Assembly: GCA_034509495.1 (NCBI GenBank)
Contig: CM067506.1
Location: 15,198,528 to 15,262,527 of the forward strand
Origin: Acestrorhynchus altus
Taxonomy: Eukaryota; Chordata; Actinopteri; Characiformes; Acestrorhynchidae
Length of the DNA stretch: 64,000 nucleotides
Direction: 5' to 3'
Shown here: one piece after another, positions 1 to 13,152 of the stretch
How the letters are laid out: each line of letters starts with the position of its first letter
How positions within the stretch are numbered: position 1 is the stretch's first letter
Program-made: the position numbers and the translations under genes
The notes under the pieces: generated by a model
The model's input: only the letters and a program-made list of their open reading frames with translations
What the model was told of the DNA's origin: nothing
Database searches by the model: none

Positions 1-1086
1 ACGGTTTGATTTGATGTGTTGTAGCTTGGCCATGTCCAAAGGCCTTCTAAAGCAATACCTGTATTTACAGCCACCATATAATACCTAGTTTACTGGATCT
101 GATTAGTCCTTTTGTAATGGTGTATTAATCAATTTCCTCTCCCGTTTCTTACTTACTCAAAAAACTGTGAAATATGTAGAACATACAAAAAATAAAAAAG
201 GAATTATGTTAGAAATGGCATCAGCACATATATTTGGTGTCTGAGAAAACCTTTTTTGCTCTATGGATGGACCTTGATTGTGTTTATGCTGATGTCCTGT
301 CAGTCAGTTCATGAGAAGCTCCACAAAGTCCCATTACTGCTTCGCGAACAGAATCAGATAAGCGCCCAGCGTTGTCAGATACAAGTGTGCAAAAATCCAT
401 ACTGTGCTACAAAATTGAAGCTAAATAAAAATTTTCTTTTCTAAAATGGAGAGGACTATTGCATGCAATTCTGTTTCTGTTTCAGACTTATTTTACATAA
501 TAAATAGGGTAGATAAAGTAAAGCAAAGTAAAGCTTTGTGTGAACCACACTCAGAGAAACATACAACATACAACATCAAATCCAGTCTGTATCACCTTGG
601 TCAGTCCAGACCTACTTTTGACTGATGGAAGTACAAAAGAGTTTCAATTTTTGACCGTCTGACTAAGACCTCAACTAGACATCTGGGGAAGAGCAAGATT
701 GTTTCAAACATTAAACCATTTGATTGGGGCTGCCTTTGGACATCAGTAGGTTTTATATTTGAACTTTTTGACTAGGAACCCTCTTGGATGTCTGTAGATG
801 TTGAAAATGGGTTATATATGGACATCTGACGAGGACACTATTTGATCATTGTTTTAATGCACCTTTAAAGGAAATCAGGTGATGTGTGGGTGGAAATGAA
901 ATAATTCATTCTGCAACTAACATCTGGATCTAGGTACTTAACATATTGAACCCCAGTCTTATTATTGAGCTTCTTTTGGTGTGTGTTTTGTTTAAATATT
1001 AATTTTATTAGTATGTATTTTGGATGGATCACATCAGGCCTCAGTGATTAAATATGAAAACAGAGTCAATTATATCTACAGATATA
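1..1086. other. AT-rich noncoding DNA, nothing assignable
   Basis: No gene-like open frame, RNA gene or recognisable repeat was seen. Base composition is AT-rich like the rest of the downstream flank. Confidence 0.6.
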
Positions 1087-1410
1087 TGCCCAAATGTTTG
1101 TAGAATCCTTTTTTTAACAAATGTATTCAGCTACTTTGATACCTGCATTGCTGACACAGATGTGCAGATTCTTGCATTACTTGTCTAGTCCCTGTAGATA
1201 AATACTGCCAATAGAATAGAACTGTCTTAAAAAAACAGCATTCAACTGTTCTCTAGAATGATTGTGCTCATCTAATATTTTTGTGATGAGTTGAGGAGTT
1301 GGGGAATTGGGGATGAGGTAGGATGGTGATCATCAAACATCCTGACCTAATGCTGGACATTAAAAACAGTTACTTCAATAAATACACTTGATTTCAGAAG
1401 AAACAGTGAC
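1087..1410 (-). mobile_element. MITE-A copy (short nonautonomous DNA element)
   Basis: The segment resembles a short element I recognise from many fish genomes. Its marks here are cattgctgacacagatgtg, the phrase gccaatagaatag, and atcctgacctaatgc. It is in the opposite orientation to the copies at 4985 and 43660. It is worn, and its ends are approximate. Confidence 0.6.
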
Positions 1411-2159
1411 TAGACAGAGTAACCCATCACTTGCTTCCAACTGAATTAAATGCCATTTAAAGTGCCTGTTTACTTCCCTGTCCACATGTATATGCTTGCA
1501 TACAGACTAAGACTGTTCAGTTATAGGGGTGGAGCTGAAGATGTCACTGATGTCACTTCTTTGCTCACACAGTGTTCTAAGAAGAATACAATTTTAAGAA
1601 TAAAAGTGCTGAGAAGGAATAATATTGATACATACATAGATAAAAATAATAAAGGATATTCAGGTTGTTGTTGTTGTTTTATTTTATTTGGACTACTGTC
1701 AAGTATTTTGAAGAACTCACTATTACAAATGTCCATGTTGATCTAATCATTAGAAGTAACTCATCAAAATCATTGCATTTACAGCTCAAACACACTCTGG
1801 ATAATCAATTTCCAACATGATTACTGACATATAAAGTGTTTTAGACTTTATGAGAAAAAAAGTTATTATTTATTATATTTACATCTCAAATGAGGAAATA
1901 TATGAGTAGCCCAGAGTCCTGAAAATAACAATATCTGGTATGTGTGACTATATCCTATAAATGGATTTCTTATTCTTGGTGAATAAAAGTATGTCAAACT
2001 ATGAAAAAACAATCAGTGGCCTAGTGTTCTAAAGGTTAAGGTGTGTCAGTAATGTCAGTACTTTCAACAGTTCAAATGTTAAAATAACCCACATTAAAAT
2101 GAAATCTAGATGTGAAATGAATGAGTTAATTTGTTAAAAATGAGGAAATTGATTTCTCA
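1411..2159. other. AT-rich noncoding DNA
   Basis: Short shadow frames only. A (TTG)n run of a few units occurs near 1664. Nothing else can be assigned. Confidence 0.5.
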
Positions 2160-2480
2160 ACTTTTTTTTGAAGAGGGTACAAGTGAAACACCTTTCAGCC
2201 CACCTGGCTTTTCCAGTCAGTGTAAACCACTGTGTAATTAATGGAACAATAATGATGAATCAAATGGGATCTGAAAAACAGCAGGGCTGGTTGTTTAATT
2301 TGATGGCGTTTCCTGCTTCAGTCACAGTGAACGAAGAAATAATTGATAGCTATCATAGCAATGTGCTATGTCTCAATTTCTTTGCCTATTTAAATTTCAA
2401 GGCCCCAGCATGAAGAGGAGAAAGACTGGCAGGGTGAGCTGCTCTGGCTGAAATGGCACGTTTGGTGACACTGCATCAGT
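2160..2480. other. possible conserved noncoding block (unverified)
   Basis: The stretch is free of repeats, has balanced composition and several TAAT cores. An 81-codon open frame runs through it, but it resembles no family and lacks codon bias that I can recognise. Conservation was not testable. Confidence 0.25.
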
Positions 2481-2559
2481 GCACAGCAGGACCAAATTAT
2501 CCATGAAATAAAACTGGGTTATGAGACAGGTATGCTGATTGTCTCCTTAAAACCCCCTA

Positions 2560-2564
<5 letters not shown>

Positions 2565-2636
<72 letters not shown>
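2565..2636. repeat. (CA)36 microsatellite
   Basis: Perfect dinucleotide array of about 36 units. Confidence 0.98.
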
Positions 2637-2637
<1 letters not shown>

Positions 2638-2798
2638 TGCAAAGAATCAAAGACCCAAAGTCTGACATCTCAACCCCCACACAACCTCATTACAACCTTT
2701 CAACAAAGGTTAGCACCTGAAGGCACTCTGACTGTGCTTTGATGGCTCCGGGACTAAAAATGTCAGTCAGACGGCCCCTAATGTCAGCACCAGCTCCA

Positions 2799-2801
<3 letters not shown>

Positions 2802-2835
<34 letters not shown>
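2802..2835. repeat. (CT)17 microsatellite
   Basis: Perfect dinucleotide array of about 17 units, followed by a T run. Confidence 0.97.
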
Positions 2836-2839
<4 letters not shown>

Positions 2840-2859
2840 CTCCGTCAGCTCACACTTGC

Positions 2860-3330
2860 GTGCTTTTCTCCCTCTCCCACACTTATTTGGAAGTAATTTT
2901 ATGTGCCAGTGTGGCACATAATACACTTTTAATGGACAGCTAATTCTCTGCCATTAATTTGTCAACATGATTACTGGATCTGCCGTCTCGCGCAGGCAAA
3001 GTCTGGGCTCTTTTTAAGTACATACAAGACGTTAATGTGTTTCTATTCAGGTTTACATCAAGGGACGTCAGAGATTTACATAATGCGGCCATTGAGGTCC
3101 ATGACAGCCCCTTCTCTCTTGAGCTCGCTTCCCTTGACTTGATTTCTTCTTTATGGAAAAAAAAACCCCTCTGTGCTCTAGAGCTTGGCTTTGCTGAATG
3201 CTGCCAGTTCTCAGAGCCAGGTATATGACCAGAGCAGTGGAGAATAAAATAAAGGCTTCTGGGAATAAGGATGAAAGAAAAGGTCATAGCCTCTTTAATT
3301 ATGCTGAAAAGTGGACTAGTGACATTTAAC
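2860..3330. other. possible conserved noncoding block (unverified)
   Basis: A repeat-free, more GC-balanced segment with ATTA/TAAT cores and no convincing exon. A 132-codon minus frame crosses it without recognisable domains. It may be an enhancer; this is inference from appearance. Confidence 0.3.
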
Positions 3331-3439
3331 ATTTGCAAGTATTGGAATTTTACAGTAGCAAGCAGATGTGAAGAGAGTGTCTTAAACTTAAACTGTGTTC
3401 AAATAGTTACTTATGTGGACTAATAAGTAACAAGTGAAG

Positions 3440-3530
3440 GATCATGTTAAAGGTTCTTTGAGTGATGCTTCAAAAGAAGCACCTTTGCATTCCTAAAAGT
3501 GGATTCATGTTTTTCTTATTTGACACACTC
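3440..3530. mobile_element. MITE-C fragment
   Basis: The phrase aaggttctttgagtgatgc belongs to a common fish short element, also present at 16168, 16868 and 27129. Only the core remains. Confidence 0.4.
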
Positions 3531-3559
3531 TTGGTCTAAAATAAATGGAAAAATCATTA

Positions 3560-3770
3560 AAGTGAGAGAGAGAATTGAAAAACAAGTATAATGAGAATTA
3601 GTCCAGCAGAGTTTGCTGATTTCCCTGCTGCAGCATAATTAATAAATCTGGCAATTCCCAATGGAGTTCCCAACTCCTTCTGGGTAAATATGGAAAAAAA
3701 TATCGTTGTGCAAGTTGAGATAATGTTGCTATGGGAACAGAATAAGATCACCAAAAGCACATTTTACTTG
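3560..3770. other. possible conserved noncoding block (unverified)
   Basis: The segment contains cagcataattaataaatc and similar homeodomain-type cores with little simple repeat. No coding homology was seen. Confidence 0.25.
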
Positions 3771-3779
3771 AACTTGTTT

Positions 3780-4984
3780 AGCTACATTAAAAACCTATAT
3801 TTACCTAGTGTTTATTTAGTACATCCAACTGTAGTGTATATCAAAAATAGTATATTATGATTTTTCTTTGCTCATAATTTAACTTTTTGATTGTAATGTC
3901 AATACTGTTTGAAGTCACTCAAAGTCTAAACAAAAGTTTTCAATAACTCAAGATTATGAATTTCAAGTTTTTTTGAGCTATTAACTATAAAAGTCAATTG
4001 TAAAACAAAACTGGTTTGAAATATTTCACTTTACATGTAATGAATAAAAAATATGAACTGTTTGTTTTTGAATGAATTTATGAACTTGAATAATCTTTTT
4101 CACATTAATATCAATTTGTTTTGTGATGCAGTAATGTCACAAATGTGAGGTGTTTTTTGTGTCATTCTTTGGTGTAGACCTCTTTGTTTTCTGTAAATTC
4201 CTTGTTCACTGTCAGATCACGTGACTGACAAACAACCAAAATCTGTTTTCTGCCATTTGACTGAAAATTCCAAAAGTCCAGCCAACACTGGAAAATTCTC
4301 CTACCATAACTCATCAAAAGTTGGAAAACAAACCATGTCAGATTGATGTTACAAAGATATAATAATCAAAACTTTTATGATTGCCATTCATTCATTTTTT
4401 CCCCCAGGAATGAAGAAATGTCTAGTTGCAAAAATTCCTTCTGTTGGATGGGATTCTGAAGGAGTACAGCCCCATCTTTCTCCCTGTTGGCTGGCTAAAG
4501 AATCCTGGTAAAAGTAAGTGGCAGGCAGCATAAGAAATGTGGGCAGTTCTTTAAGTATGTGGCATGATAAAAAAAAAAAAATCATGAATAGGCTTACAAG
4601 GATCACTTGACATTGCTTTTTTTATTTCTGATCTGCTACAGCTACAGTGTTGACAAATCATTGACACGGCTTAACCTCTTGACCCCTAAGTGTAGTATTC
4701 ATTCTGTTATGAATCCTAATGCAGAAACTATTGTGAATTATTTGGTAACTGTTTAAGATTTTATTTTAGGGCCCATGAAACTGATAGTAATTATGTGTAA
4801 TGTAGTTATGATAGTGAAGAAGTGCATGTTTACATACAGCGTCTATGTACCGCAGTTAGTGCTCTCCTTCATCTCTTATGGTATTTATGGCCAGGCTTTT
4901 GGAATCCAGTCACTGAATGTTTCTTCTATAATCAAGGGCATTTAATTGGGAGTTAATATCCTCTATGTTTTGGGAAAGGCTTAA
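3780..4984. other. AT-rich noncoding DNA
   Basis: No gene, RNA or recognisable repeat was found. Confidence 0.55.
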
Positions 4985-5280
4985 CCCTAGATGTTGGAAC
5001 ATTGCATTGCATTCATATGTTGGAAGGATTTGACTGCATTCAGTGGTGAAAGCATTGGTGAGTTCAGGTATTGATGTTACATGATTAGTTCTGGATCAGA
5101 AATGCCACTCAAACTCATGCCAAATGTATTGGATAGAGCTTTCTACTCATTAGCATGCCATTCTATAAACAAGGCCTTTCTACAGAGATCATACACATGG
5201 CGTGTGCAGATTAACACTACTGTCAGCAATGGGTGCACTTAGTGCAGTTGAATTCACTAATCCCAAATATAACATCACAA
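4985..5280 (+). mobile_element. MITE-A copy
   Basis: The run tttgactgcattcagtggtg, then aactcatgcc and gtattggatagagc, then gtcagcaatgggtgcac, follows the order of the MITE-A family. It pairs with the reverse complement of the copy at 1087. The copy is diverged. Confidence 0.6.
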
Positions 5281-5343
5281 CCAATAGCGCAGGTCACAAG
5301 CTGTTTCCAACTAACATGGTCAGTGTGAACCCAGCTCAGTCCC

Positions 5344-5451
5344 ATGGCTGAGGAGTCCACTTCAGATGAAAGCACTTCAGAACTCGGAACACCGGAGGTT
5401 CAAAAGGTACAAACAAAAACCCGGAGGTTTATGGTCAGGTCACAGCCATGA
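5344..5451 (+). other. 35-codon open frame of unknown status
   Basis: The frame begins MAEESTSDESTSELGTPEVQ and stops at TGA after 35 codons. An AAG|gtacaa donor-like site follows codon 21, so it could be read as a first coding exon. No partner exon was found and I recognise no family. It may well be chance or a transposon remnant. Confidence 0.15.
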
Positions 5452-6046
5452 CCAGAGGCCTACACCTCCCAACAACTCAACCCAGGAAACACAACCTCTC
5501 CTGGCAGGAAGCTAACGAGGCGACAGATTGAGAGATCAAAAAAAGGCCCTCCTGTTCAGGTTTTGGCTGGGCAAAGCATATATACACACCGGATTGTTTT
5601 TGCCGACAGTAGGACATCTTTGATGTACAGAGAAAACGGGGTTGATGGATGTGTCAGAAAGAAACAGATCCCTCCTCCTTTCCTGTTATTTTGATGCAGA
5701 ACTGTAAGCAGCATAAAGAAATTTGTTTATGATAACAGTTATTGTTTTGTTAGAGATGCTACATGAACCATTGATTAAGCATTGATAGAGGAGTATGAAT
5801 TTAACTATTTGATGTATAATATGAGGCTAAAATGATCAAAAGGTTTTCAGAGTTGTATGCTATCGGAATCTTTTACACATAATAATAAATAACTTGGACA
5901 ATAATCCAGTTAATGATTAGTTTTTACTTGATAAGAGACTGTGCTGTGTTTTAATAAAACAAAAATATGAGAAATCAAGGCAATTATCAAGTTTTTAGAT
6001 TAAATGTATTGTGCAACTCTACACAAATGGAGTATACCACATACTA
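5452..6046. other. noncoding DNA, nothing assignable
   Basis: AT-rich sequence without visible genes or clear repeats. Confidence 0.5.
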
Positions 6047-6845
6047 GTGCTTTCAAAAAATTAGAATATCATTAAAAAAATCATTTTTTCATAATTGGGT
6101 AAATAGTCATGCATAGTATTTTCACTACAAGTAAAATATTTCTATCTTTTTGTTTTAAATTTGATCAGGTATGGTTTATAACTGATAAAAACCTGAAATC
6201 CATTTTCTCAAACTATTAGAATATTTCATATTGAATAATTTACAATTCAAACAGTATAAATATCGTCTATAAAGTCTCGTTCAGCAAACACATCCATAAT
6301 AATGAGGATGACTGCTGACCTGACAGTTTTCCAGAAGATGATCATTGACACCCATTGACAAAGAGGGTAAGCCACAGAAGGTCACTGCTAGCAGTTCTCA
6401 GAGATCTGTATCAATATTATTGGAACGTTGACTAGAAGAGGAAAATGTGGTGGGAGAAGTTGCATGAGCAACACGAATATCCATGGCATGGCTTTCAGGG
6501 GACAAGCCTGAAAGAAAAGCTTCATAAGGAGTGGACTTTAACCACAGTGCATCAGTGCATCAAGAGACACCATGCATAGATGTCTCCAAGAAAGGGGCTA
6601 TAATTGCAGTTTTCCTAATATCAAGCACCCCCTGAACCAAAGACAACATCAGAAACATCTTATCTGGGTTAAAGAAAAAAAGAGAACTGTTGCTCAGTGC
6701 TCCTCTTTTCAGATGAAACAATGATTCACATTTTCAGTGAGAAAAATAATGGGACGGGGTCGTAAGCGCAGTGTGGAGTTCATGCAGTCTGTGATGGTGC
6801 CATGTCTCCTGCTGGAGTTAGTTCACTCTGTTTGATCAAGTTTAT
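6047..6845 (+). mobile_element. decayed Tc1/mariner-like element
   Basis: The left end has tttcaaaaaattagaatatc, a terminal motif of a common fish Tc1-like family. The interior follows the transposase gene in order: a start-proximal stretch with gaagatgatcattgacac, the kangaroo-like aagagggtaagccacagaag, then caccatgcatagatg and gaaccaaagacaacatcag. Many indels and stops break the frame, and the right half is missing. It is a dead plus-strand copy. Confidence 0.8.
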
Positions 6846-7669
6846 CATTATGCAATAATATTTTATATATTTAATAAAATATTTAAATATACTTTCAAAT
6901 TTAAAATAACATTATAAAATAATAAGGCTCGTAATGGGTCACAATAAATACAATATATGACACTTTTTCTGCTCTAGTATTTTTCCTTAACATAGACATT
7001 TTAGGCTCTAAATGCAAACCTTACTTGACCCCATAAACTGCAAGGACTCGTGGTCCACACTTCCATTCCTCAACCTCATGACTATAAACCATACAAGTTT
7101 CCTAGTAGTTCCTAGTAATAGCTGAATTACAAGAGGTTATAATGAATAATGAATTAAAGAGGTTATAATGCATTATGTACGTTTACTAGGATTGTCTATT
7201 TACTAGGATGATCTATTTGCACTTTAAATATTTTGAAGTGCAGGTCATAGTTCAATGGTCCAAACTTCAGCAAAGAAAGTCAAGTGTTTATATGTTTGTC
7301 ACAACAGTAGTTATTTTAACCATTTTTCAAATCCCACCCTAGAGTTTTAAAATGCACATAACAGTAAATAGAGGAGTCTGAAAGCCAAGGATTGGTGCAC
7401 TTTCTTACTGAATCACTGTTGACCTTTTCCTTAGTTTGCCTATAATACGAGAAGCATGAACATTTAGTAAGAGTTCAGATTTGAACTCAGGTAATACACA
7501 TTATTATACACATTTCTTTTTCAGCAAATCCATGCTCTCTCTTTACTTCCAATTAATGCAAGTATACACAAATTGTAGCTGAGACCAGGAACCCACTTTT
7601 TTGGACTGGTTCTTCTTTTCTATCTGTTTATGTAAATCCAAGGTCTATGACATTTAGCTGAACACGGCT
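6846..7669. other. AT-rich noncoding DNA
   Basis: No gene or repeat assignable. Confidence 0.5.
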
Positions 7670-8640
7670 ACTTAAAGACGAGCAGAAAGAATGTGACAGG
7701 CTAAAGATTTATGTTCTCTTACACTGACAGTGAGTCTATGCTATCAATTAGAGAAACTGTGGGACTCTATTTAACAGCATCAAACGGTTAATTAATATGA
7801 GCTGTGTGAATTGATCTGCGGCACAGGCTGGCTGCATGTACCATAGCATGGAATGCAATTTTTATAATCCAGGCTGAGGCACAAAGCATGCTGTAATCTA
7901 CACAGAAAAAGACTACAGGCAGCAATTTGCATGCCAGACATAAGGCTTAGACCCAGAGAAGCACTACAGGCTGCTGGTGCTGCTCTTTGTGTACACGGCC
8001 CAAGGTAGCAGCTAAGACATACCGTGACAGAGTGACAGAAGGTAAGAGTAAGATTTGATGGCAGTGCACATTGCTGCCTCGTTGACCTTCAGAAAAAGGA
8101 ACTGACCCTCTTAGTGCTTGGCAGGCCACTTGTGAGAGGAAGAGGCTTGTTGACCAATCACAGAGCCTGAAAAGGATGAGAGCCTTGAGGGCATTCACAT
8201 GGTCCCCTTGGAGACCGAAAGAAGCCAAGAGGTCTTGACGCCACTAGTTCCTGTCAAATAGGTTGGGCAGTGAGGAAGTACACTAACGTGTCCCGTGTAA
8301 TGGTAGTTATGGTGTAGCTAAACAAATGACTAATTTCTAAACCGTTCAAGCAACACAGCCAGCACGGAGGCCAGAGCAAGCTATTTTCATCCCTCTCTAA
8401 TCACTGGGGCTGAACATGGAATCATCATTGTGAGGAACCAATCAATAAAAATAAGTGCTTTCCCTTCACGTTCCACAGCCTCTTGAGTTGCTTGGCTGTT
8501 TTACAGAAAAGCTTAATGTCAGATGCAGGTGGACTATAGAGGTGGTCAGTGTGATGGAGAGCTAGCTTGGTGAGAGCACTCCAATACAGCAGACTTCATT
8601 CAAGCCGCTTGGCCCAAAGAGGCTTACTTCTGAGCGGTTG
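7670..8640. other. possible conserved noncoding block(s) (unverified)
   Basis: A mostly repeat-free stretch. The part at 7690-7930 carries ggttaattaatatgagctg and gcatgaa-like cores; 8340-8640 is similar in texture. A 93-codon minus frame (7947-8228) resembles nothing known. Function is inferred only from appearance and position between camkmt and its usual SIX neighbours. Confidence 0.3.
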
Positions 8641-8719
8641 TGTAAGAACATTAGGCCGTCTTTGGAAGACTGTTAGCTAGACTTCCCACCTAAAAGTGAA
8701 ACATATCTAAATGGTTCTT

Positions 8720-8895
8720 GTCGTGGATGTACAGTTCCAGGAAATATCTTCAATAGGAAGAGAAGTCTGACTTTATGTAAAGGTTCCTTGAACTTTGAAA
8801 AGGTTCTTCACATTCATACCTCTCTCGAATGTTATTTTAAGAACAATCCATCAAAGGGCCTTGGTTCTCAAAGTATAATTTGGATGTCTCGAGGG
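8720..8895. mobile_element. MITE-C-like copy, diverged
   Basis: Phrases such as aaaggttccttgaactttg and aaaaggttcttcacattc follow the distal part of the MITE-C family. Ends are uncertain. Confidence 0.4.
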
Positions 8896-9779
8896 GGTCT
8901 GCAATATTTTTTGGTGTCAATATTGCCTTTTACATGAGTCCAAAGAAATGAGCAGTTGTTCAAATTGGTTCCCTTGGTGTTTCTAAGAAGCCTCTATAGC
9001 ACCCCCATATTTGCAAGCATTTGTCAATATCACTCCAAAACACCGGTGCCTATGGCTGATACTAACTGCTTTCTAAAGACCTACTGGTCTTGGAAATTAA
9101 CAGATGAGTTGATTCTGTTAGGTCTGAACAGGAAAACCACCAAACTGTGCTGGATGCCAGAGCTCCAGGACTGGAATTGAATACCCTTTTGTCATAGCAT
9201 CAACCCTTTTGGGGACTTTCACAAAATGACCTCACCTCAACATGTCTACTATAAGCTCCATGGACAGAAACACATGCATGGGTGACAGTTTGGATTCAAT
9301 ATTGAGGGGGAAAAATAGAAATGTGATGGCTCTCTACTGCTGTCATTTCCAGTAATTATGAGATCATACAGAAGGAAAATACAACAATTTGCTGTTTCTT
9401 TAGATAGATATGCTCCAACAACTGAATTAATAAAGCCATTGTTTAGTCTAAATGATAAATAGATAATACATATTCTCAGGTATTCAGGTCATACTAATGA
9501 ATATTTTTACTGAGCTTTTACTGAACTTGAAATTGAAGACCATTTCATGAACAGTCAAACTATCACCAATGTGTCATCAAACCAGCCATTCTGCCCCTTT
9601 CTCTCCTTTTGAGTTTTCTTTAAGGATAAACTGTCTGAAATTAAATAAAATCAAATCTTTTTGCTGTTGCATTTTATTTAAAACAAACAAACCACGTGCA
9701 TTGCTTCCATACATGCCTACATTTTCCAACTACCCTCATTTGATGGGAAAATTATAAATCTGCTTGGCACTAGAGTGTG
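8896..9779. other. noncoding DNA, nothing assignable
   Basis: Only short shadow frames. No repeats recognised. Confidence 0.5.
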
Positions 9780-10110
9780 GCACTGTTTCATAAGTTTTGG
9801 GTGAATGATCCAATGCCTCCTCAGGCTGGCAGCTATGATCATGTACACCATACTTTGCAAAATCACCTTATTAACAGCATGGATCCTGTAACAGTCTTGT
9901 AGGTCGTGAAATTCTTTTATCTGTCATAGTCCATGCTTCCGCAACCTTCTAAAGAGAGTCTAAACAGAGTGCAACCCTGACACTTATGTGTTCCGGGAAG
10001 GTCCATGCAGGGTGCAAGCCTGTTTTTGACCAGTTCAACAGGCATGACGGAACACTGGGGCATGTTGACTGACCAGCAAAATCAGCAGATCTCAATTACG
10101 GTTAGACTAA
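9780..10110 (+). mobile_element. Tc1-like transposase relic (C-terminal part)
   Basis: Near 10055 the plus strand reads HVD, stop, PAKSADLN, which corresponds to the HVDWPAKSPDLN block before the last catalytic residue of Tc1-type transposases. The surrounding sequence is too worn to trace. Confidence 0.45.
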
Positions 10111-12051
10111 TGCTGTTATTAACACTTTAACAAGGAAATGGGACCAGCCAGCAGATTTTACGCTATCACATCACTGTATTAAAAACTACAAAACCCATCC
10201 TTTGACTTTATTCCATTCATTAAATAAAGGCTGCAATGCCAATTGCATCCACTGGATATCTGAAAGCTCGCATTTCATTCTAGACCCCCTAACAAATATA
10301 TTTTTGATGAACATCAGAAACATGCAATATTTTTGTACAAGTGTATTTTTACTGTGACTGTAAAGTAGTTCAGTCAAGAAGATGTACAATCAAAAACACA
10401 TAACAAACTACAAGACTTACCCTATCTAACCTTTCATTGTCTGATGATTTATCAGTGAGTAATCCAGCTTGAATAAGAGTTACAATTCACTTGTTTCCAA
10501 ATGGATTAAATCCCAGTTTAAATGCCAAAGTAATCTGTGCATGCTACTCTGAAATGATGTCACAAACCCAGACAGTGGGTTAGTGAAAAATAGGGATAGA
10601 GAAAAACAAGATCGTTTATCATTTGCTCTGTCTTTGCTTACACAACGAAGAGGATGATTCCAAATTATAATGATAAAATGTATTTATTTATTTATTATTT
10701 TGCCAAATAAAGTATGTCAAACTAAAAAAATAGCTTATGGTTCCAAAGGTTAACTTGCTTGTTCTCAATGAGGACATTGATATGTTTTCCTTTAATCAAA
10801 TTAAACTAGATTAATTGGTTTAACCTGCAGTATCTGAAGAATGTAGAAAGCTGTAATGTAGATGTAGAATGTTTTTAATTCAGTTTATATGAACACGTCA
10901 CTGTTTCACCTAAAGTCAGCACACTTTTTTGCAGTAAGCTGTGGTTGGTGTGCACAATAATATCACCCTCGTCGCCTATTTTTGGCTGCTTAACATGAGG
11001 TCTTACATCTTCATTCCCTCCATTAGAAATGGAAAAATGCATGCACCTATTTCCTTTCTGGTGAACGTACAGTATATGATGCATCGGTGAAGACACAGCC
11101 TTCAAAATGCCCTTGAAAAAAATGACAGTGTTTACAAACAGGCCAGTCTTTTCATCCTCTTCACTGTGGTTCTCTCAGTTGAGGATGTGGAGGAGTGAAG
11201 GTAATTCAGGTTCCTCAGGGCTGCTAGAAGCAGTAGCGCACTTCCTGCCCTGATGCCAACACTCAGAGATGCTTTCAGCTGCTCTCTGCTCTGCTTGACG
11301 ACAGGAAACCTTTTAAAAGGAAAGTACAAAATTTAAGGACAGAGACTTTAAAATCTTCCAACTCAATAAAAAGAGATCACCAAAAGCATTAAAAATCAGG
11401 CTGGAGAGGAAGAATGTGAGCTTTTATTGCTTTTCAAATCAAGGACAAGTGGTGGTGGTAGTGAGGGGTGCAGGAGTGGGGTGCAGAATTTGGGAAGTGA
11501 ATGCAGCAGTGTAGAGTCAGAACACTTTGGAGCTTGCAGTGAAGCCAGAGAATTAGTTCCAATCTGAGAAAGAAAAAAGTGACTGTAAGCTGAAAGAATT
11601 AGGCCTGAACAAGGGAGCAAAAAGTGAAGTTCACAAGAAGCTGGAACTGAATTACCTGAAATGCAGGGAATACAGATAGACCCCTGGTTATGAGAAACTA
11701 AAATCTGAAAGTTGTTAAATATAAATTTGAACACCCTTCAACCACAATTCAACTAAAGAAAACAGAAAATATATACTGAAGAAATTCAACAGAAAAACGA
11801 TTACACCTCATTTCTGCTGAAGAAATGATTTAATGATACTAATCATTAAATATTCCACTCCGCATATGTTTCTTAATATACAGCTTTATGCAAATGCTAA
11901 GGAATTTGGTTCATAATTTTATATTATGTTTTCTTTTTTAAGTTGAATTCATAAAAAAAGGAACTGTGACAAAAATTTACAGGGGTGTTTAAAATCATGT
12001 CCTTTGATATGACTGTACATTGCCAGACCAATTCGATTTTTATAATGAATT

Positions 12052-12054
<3 letters not shown>
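10111..12054. other. noncoding DNA, nothing assignable
   Basis: Two minus frames of 76 and 112 codons occur (10875-11105 and 11396-11734) but neither has a recognisable domain. No other feature was seen. Confidence 0.5.

Positions 12055-12082
<28 letters not shown>
12055..12082. repeat. (TG)14 microsatellite
   Basis: Perfect dinucleotide array. Confidence 0.97.
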
Positions 12083-12088
<6 letters not shown>

Positions 12089-12104
12089 AACCCTGTTACA
12101 ACCA

Positions 12105-12590
12105 ATACAACTATGGAGTTCAACATTAGATCTAAAAAAAAGGTTGAGAATTACTACTATGCTGGTAAGACAGGCAAAGTGAAGCAAAGTGAAGAGTGGT
12201 TCACTCTTCAGTTGTGCAGAATTGCTAATACAATAGTTTTCATTGAAGAGTCCTTAGAAAGGTTATTTGTGACCTCACCAAATTCAATGTTTGAAATACA
12301 CTACAGAACAGCTACAGAGGCCAGATGAGGTTTGGAAACGAGTACAGTGGACTGATCAAGTCAAAATAAAAAAAAAATATTTGTGGGCATATTTGCAGAA
12401 AACACCTTGGCAACTGTAAAGCATGGGAGTAAACCTTTCCACCAATGTTGTTTGAAGGATTTCACACAATACCAAGAAATCCTGTGCAAAGGTCAAAAAG
12501 AGGGTAGCTACTACAACATCCAATGTTCCTCAAAATCCTCAAAAATCATGAACTACCTGAAAAGACAGTCGTCACTGACCTAAACATTAT
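12105..12590 (+). mobile_element. Tc1-like element relic
   Basis: The phrase ggaaacgagtacagtggac reads like the W-K-R-V-x-W-(S/T)-D stretch around the first catalytic Asp of Tc1-type transposases; gtaaagcatgggagtaaacc matches the following T-V-K-H-G block. Stops and indels break it throughout. Confidence 0.5.
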
Positions 12591-12779
12591 AGAAATTGTG
12601 AGGATTCATTATGTATAGTAGTAAATGGATAATAGTCTTTCAGTCCAACTAAGCAATAAAAGGGTTTGAAGCCTGTGGTTTAAAGTTAATAACATTCCTT
12701 TTTACATGTTTTGGTTATAAAACAGTAATTTTAGGACATCAGGGTTTGCTGATAATAGTGTCACTATGTGTAATTAGCT

Positions 12780-13135
12780 ACAGGGAAGACTTTGTACTAG
12801 ATTCTGGAGCACCTCTGGACTAGAGGATTTAACCCTACAAGGTGGACCAGCTAGGTAGGACTGTCTTAACAGAAAGGACAATGAGAAGACACAGTGTTTA
12901 AACACTCCGGCAGCACTGCTGTGCCTTATCTACTCGTACTAGCATAATACACACTAACACACTAACCATGTCAGTGTCACAGCAGTGCAGGGAATGACCC
13001 ACATAATACCTGCTCTGTGGTGGTCTTGTGGGGTACTGACCACTGAAGATCAGGGTAAAAGGAACTATGCAGCGAAACAGATTGATTACAGTCTGTAATG
13101 ATAGAACTACAAAGTGCTCCTATATGGTAAGAGGC
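12780..13135 (+). mobile_element. palindromic element, right arm copy
   Basis: It shares cacagtgtttaaacactcc, then ctctgtggtggtcttgtgg and ctgaccactgaagatcagg, then gtctgtaatgatagaac with the full copy at 24097-24757. Only about half of the element is present. A short (CA)8 run follows at 13137. Confidence 0.7.
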
Positions 13136-13152
13136 CACACACACACACACAC

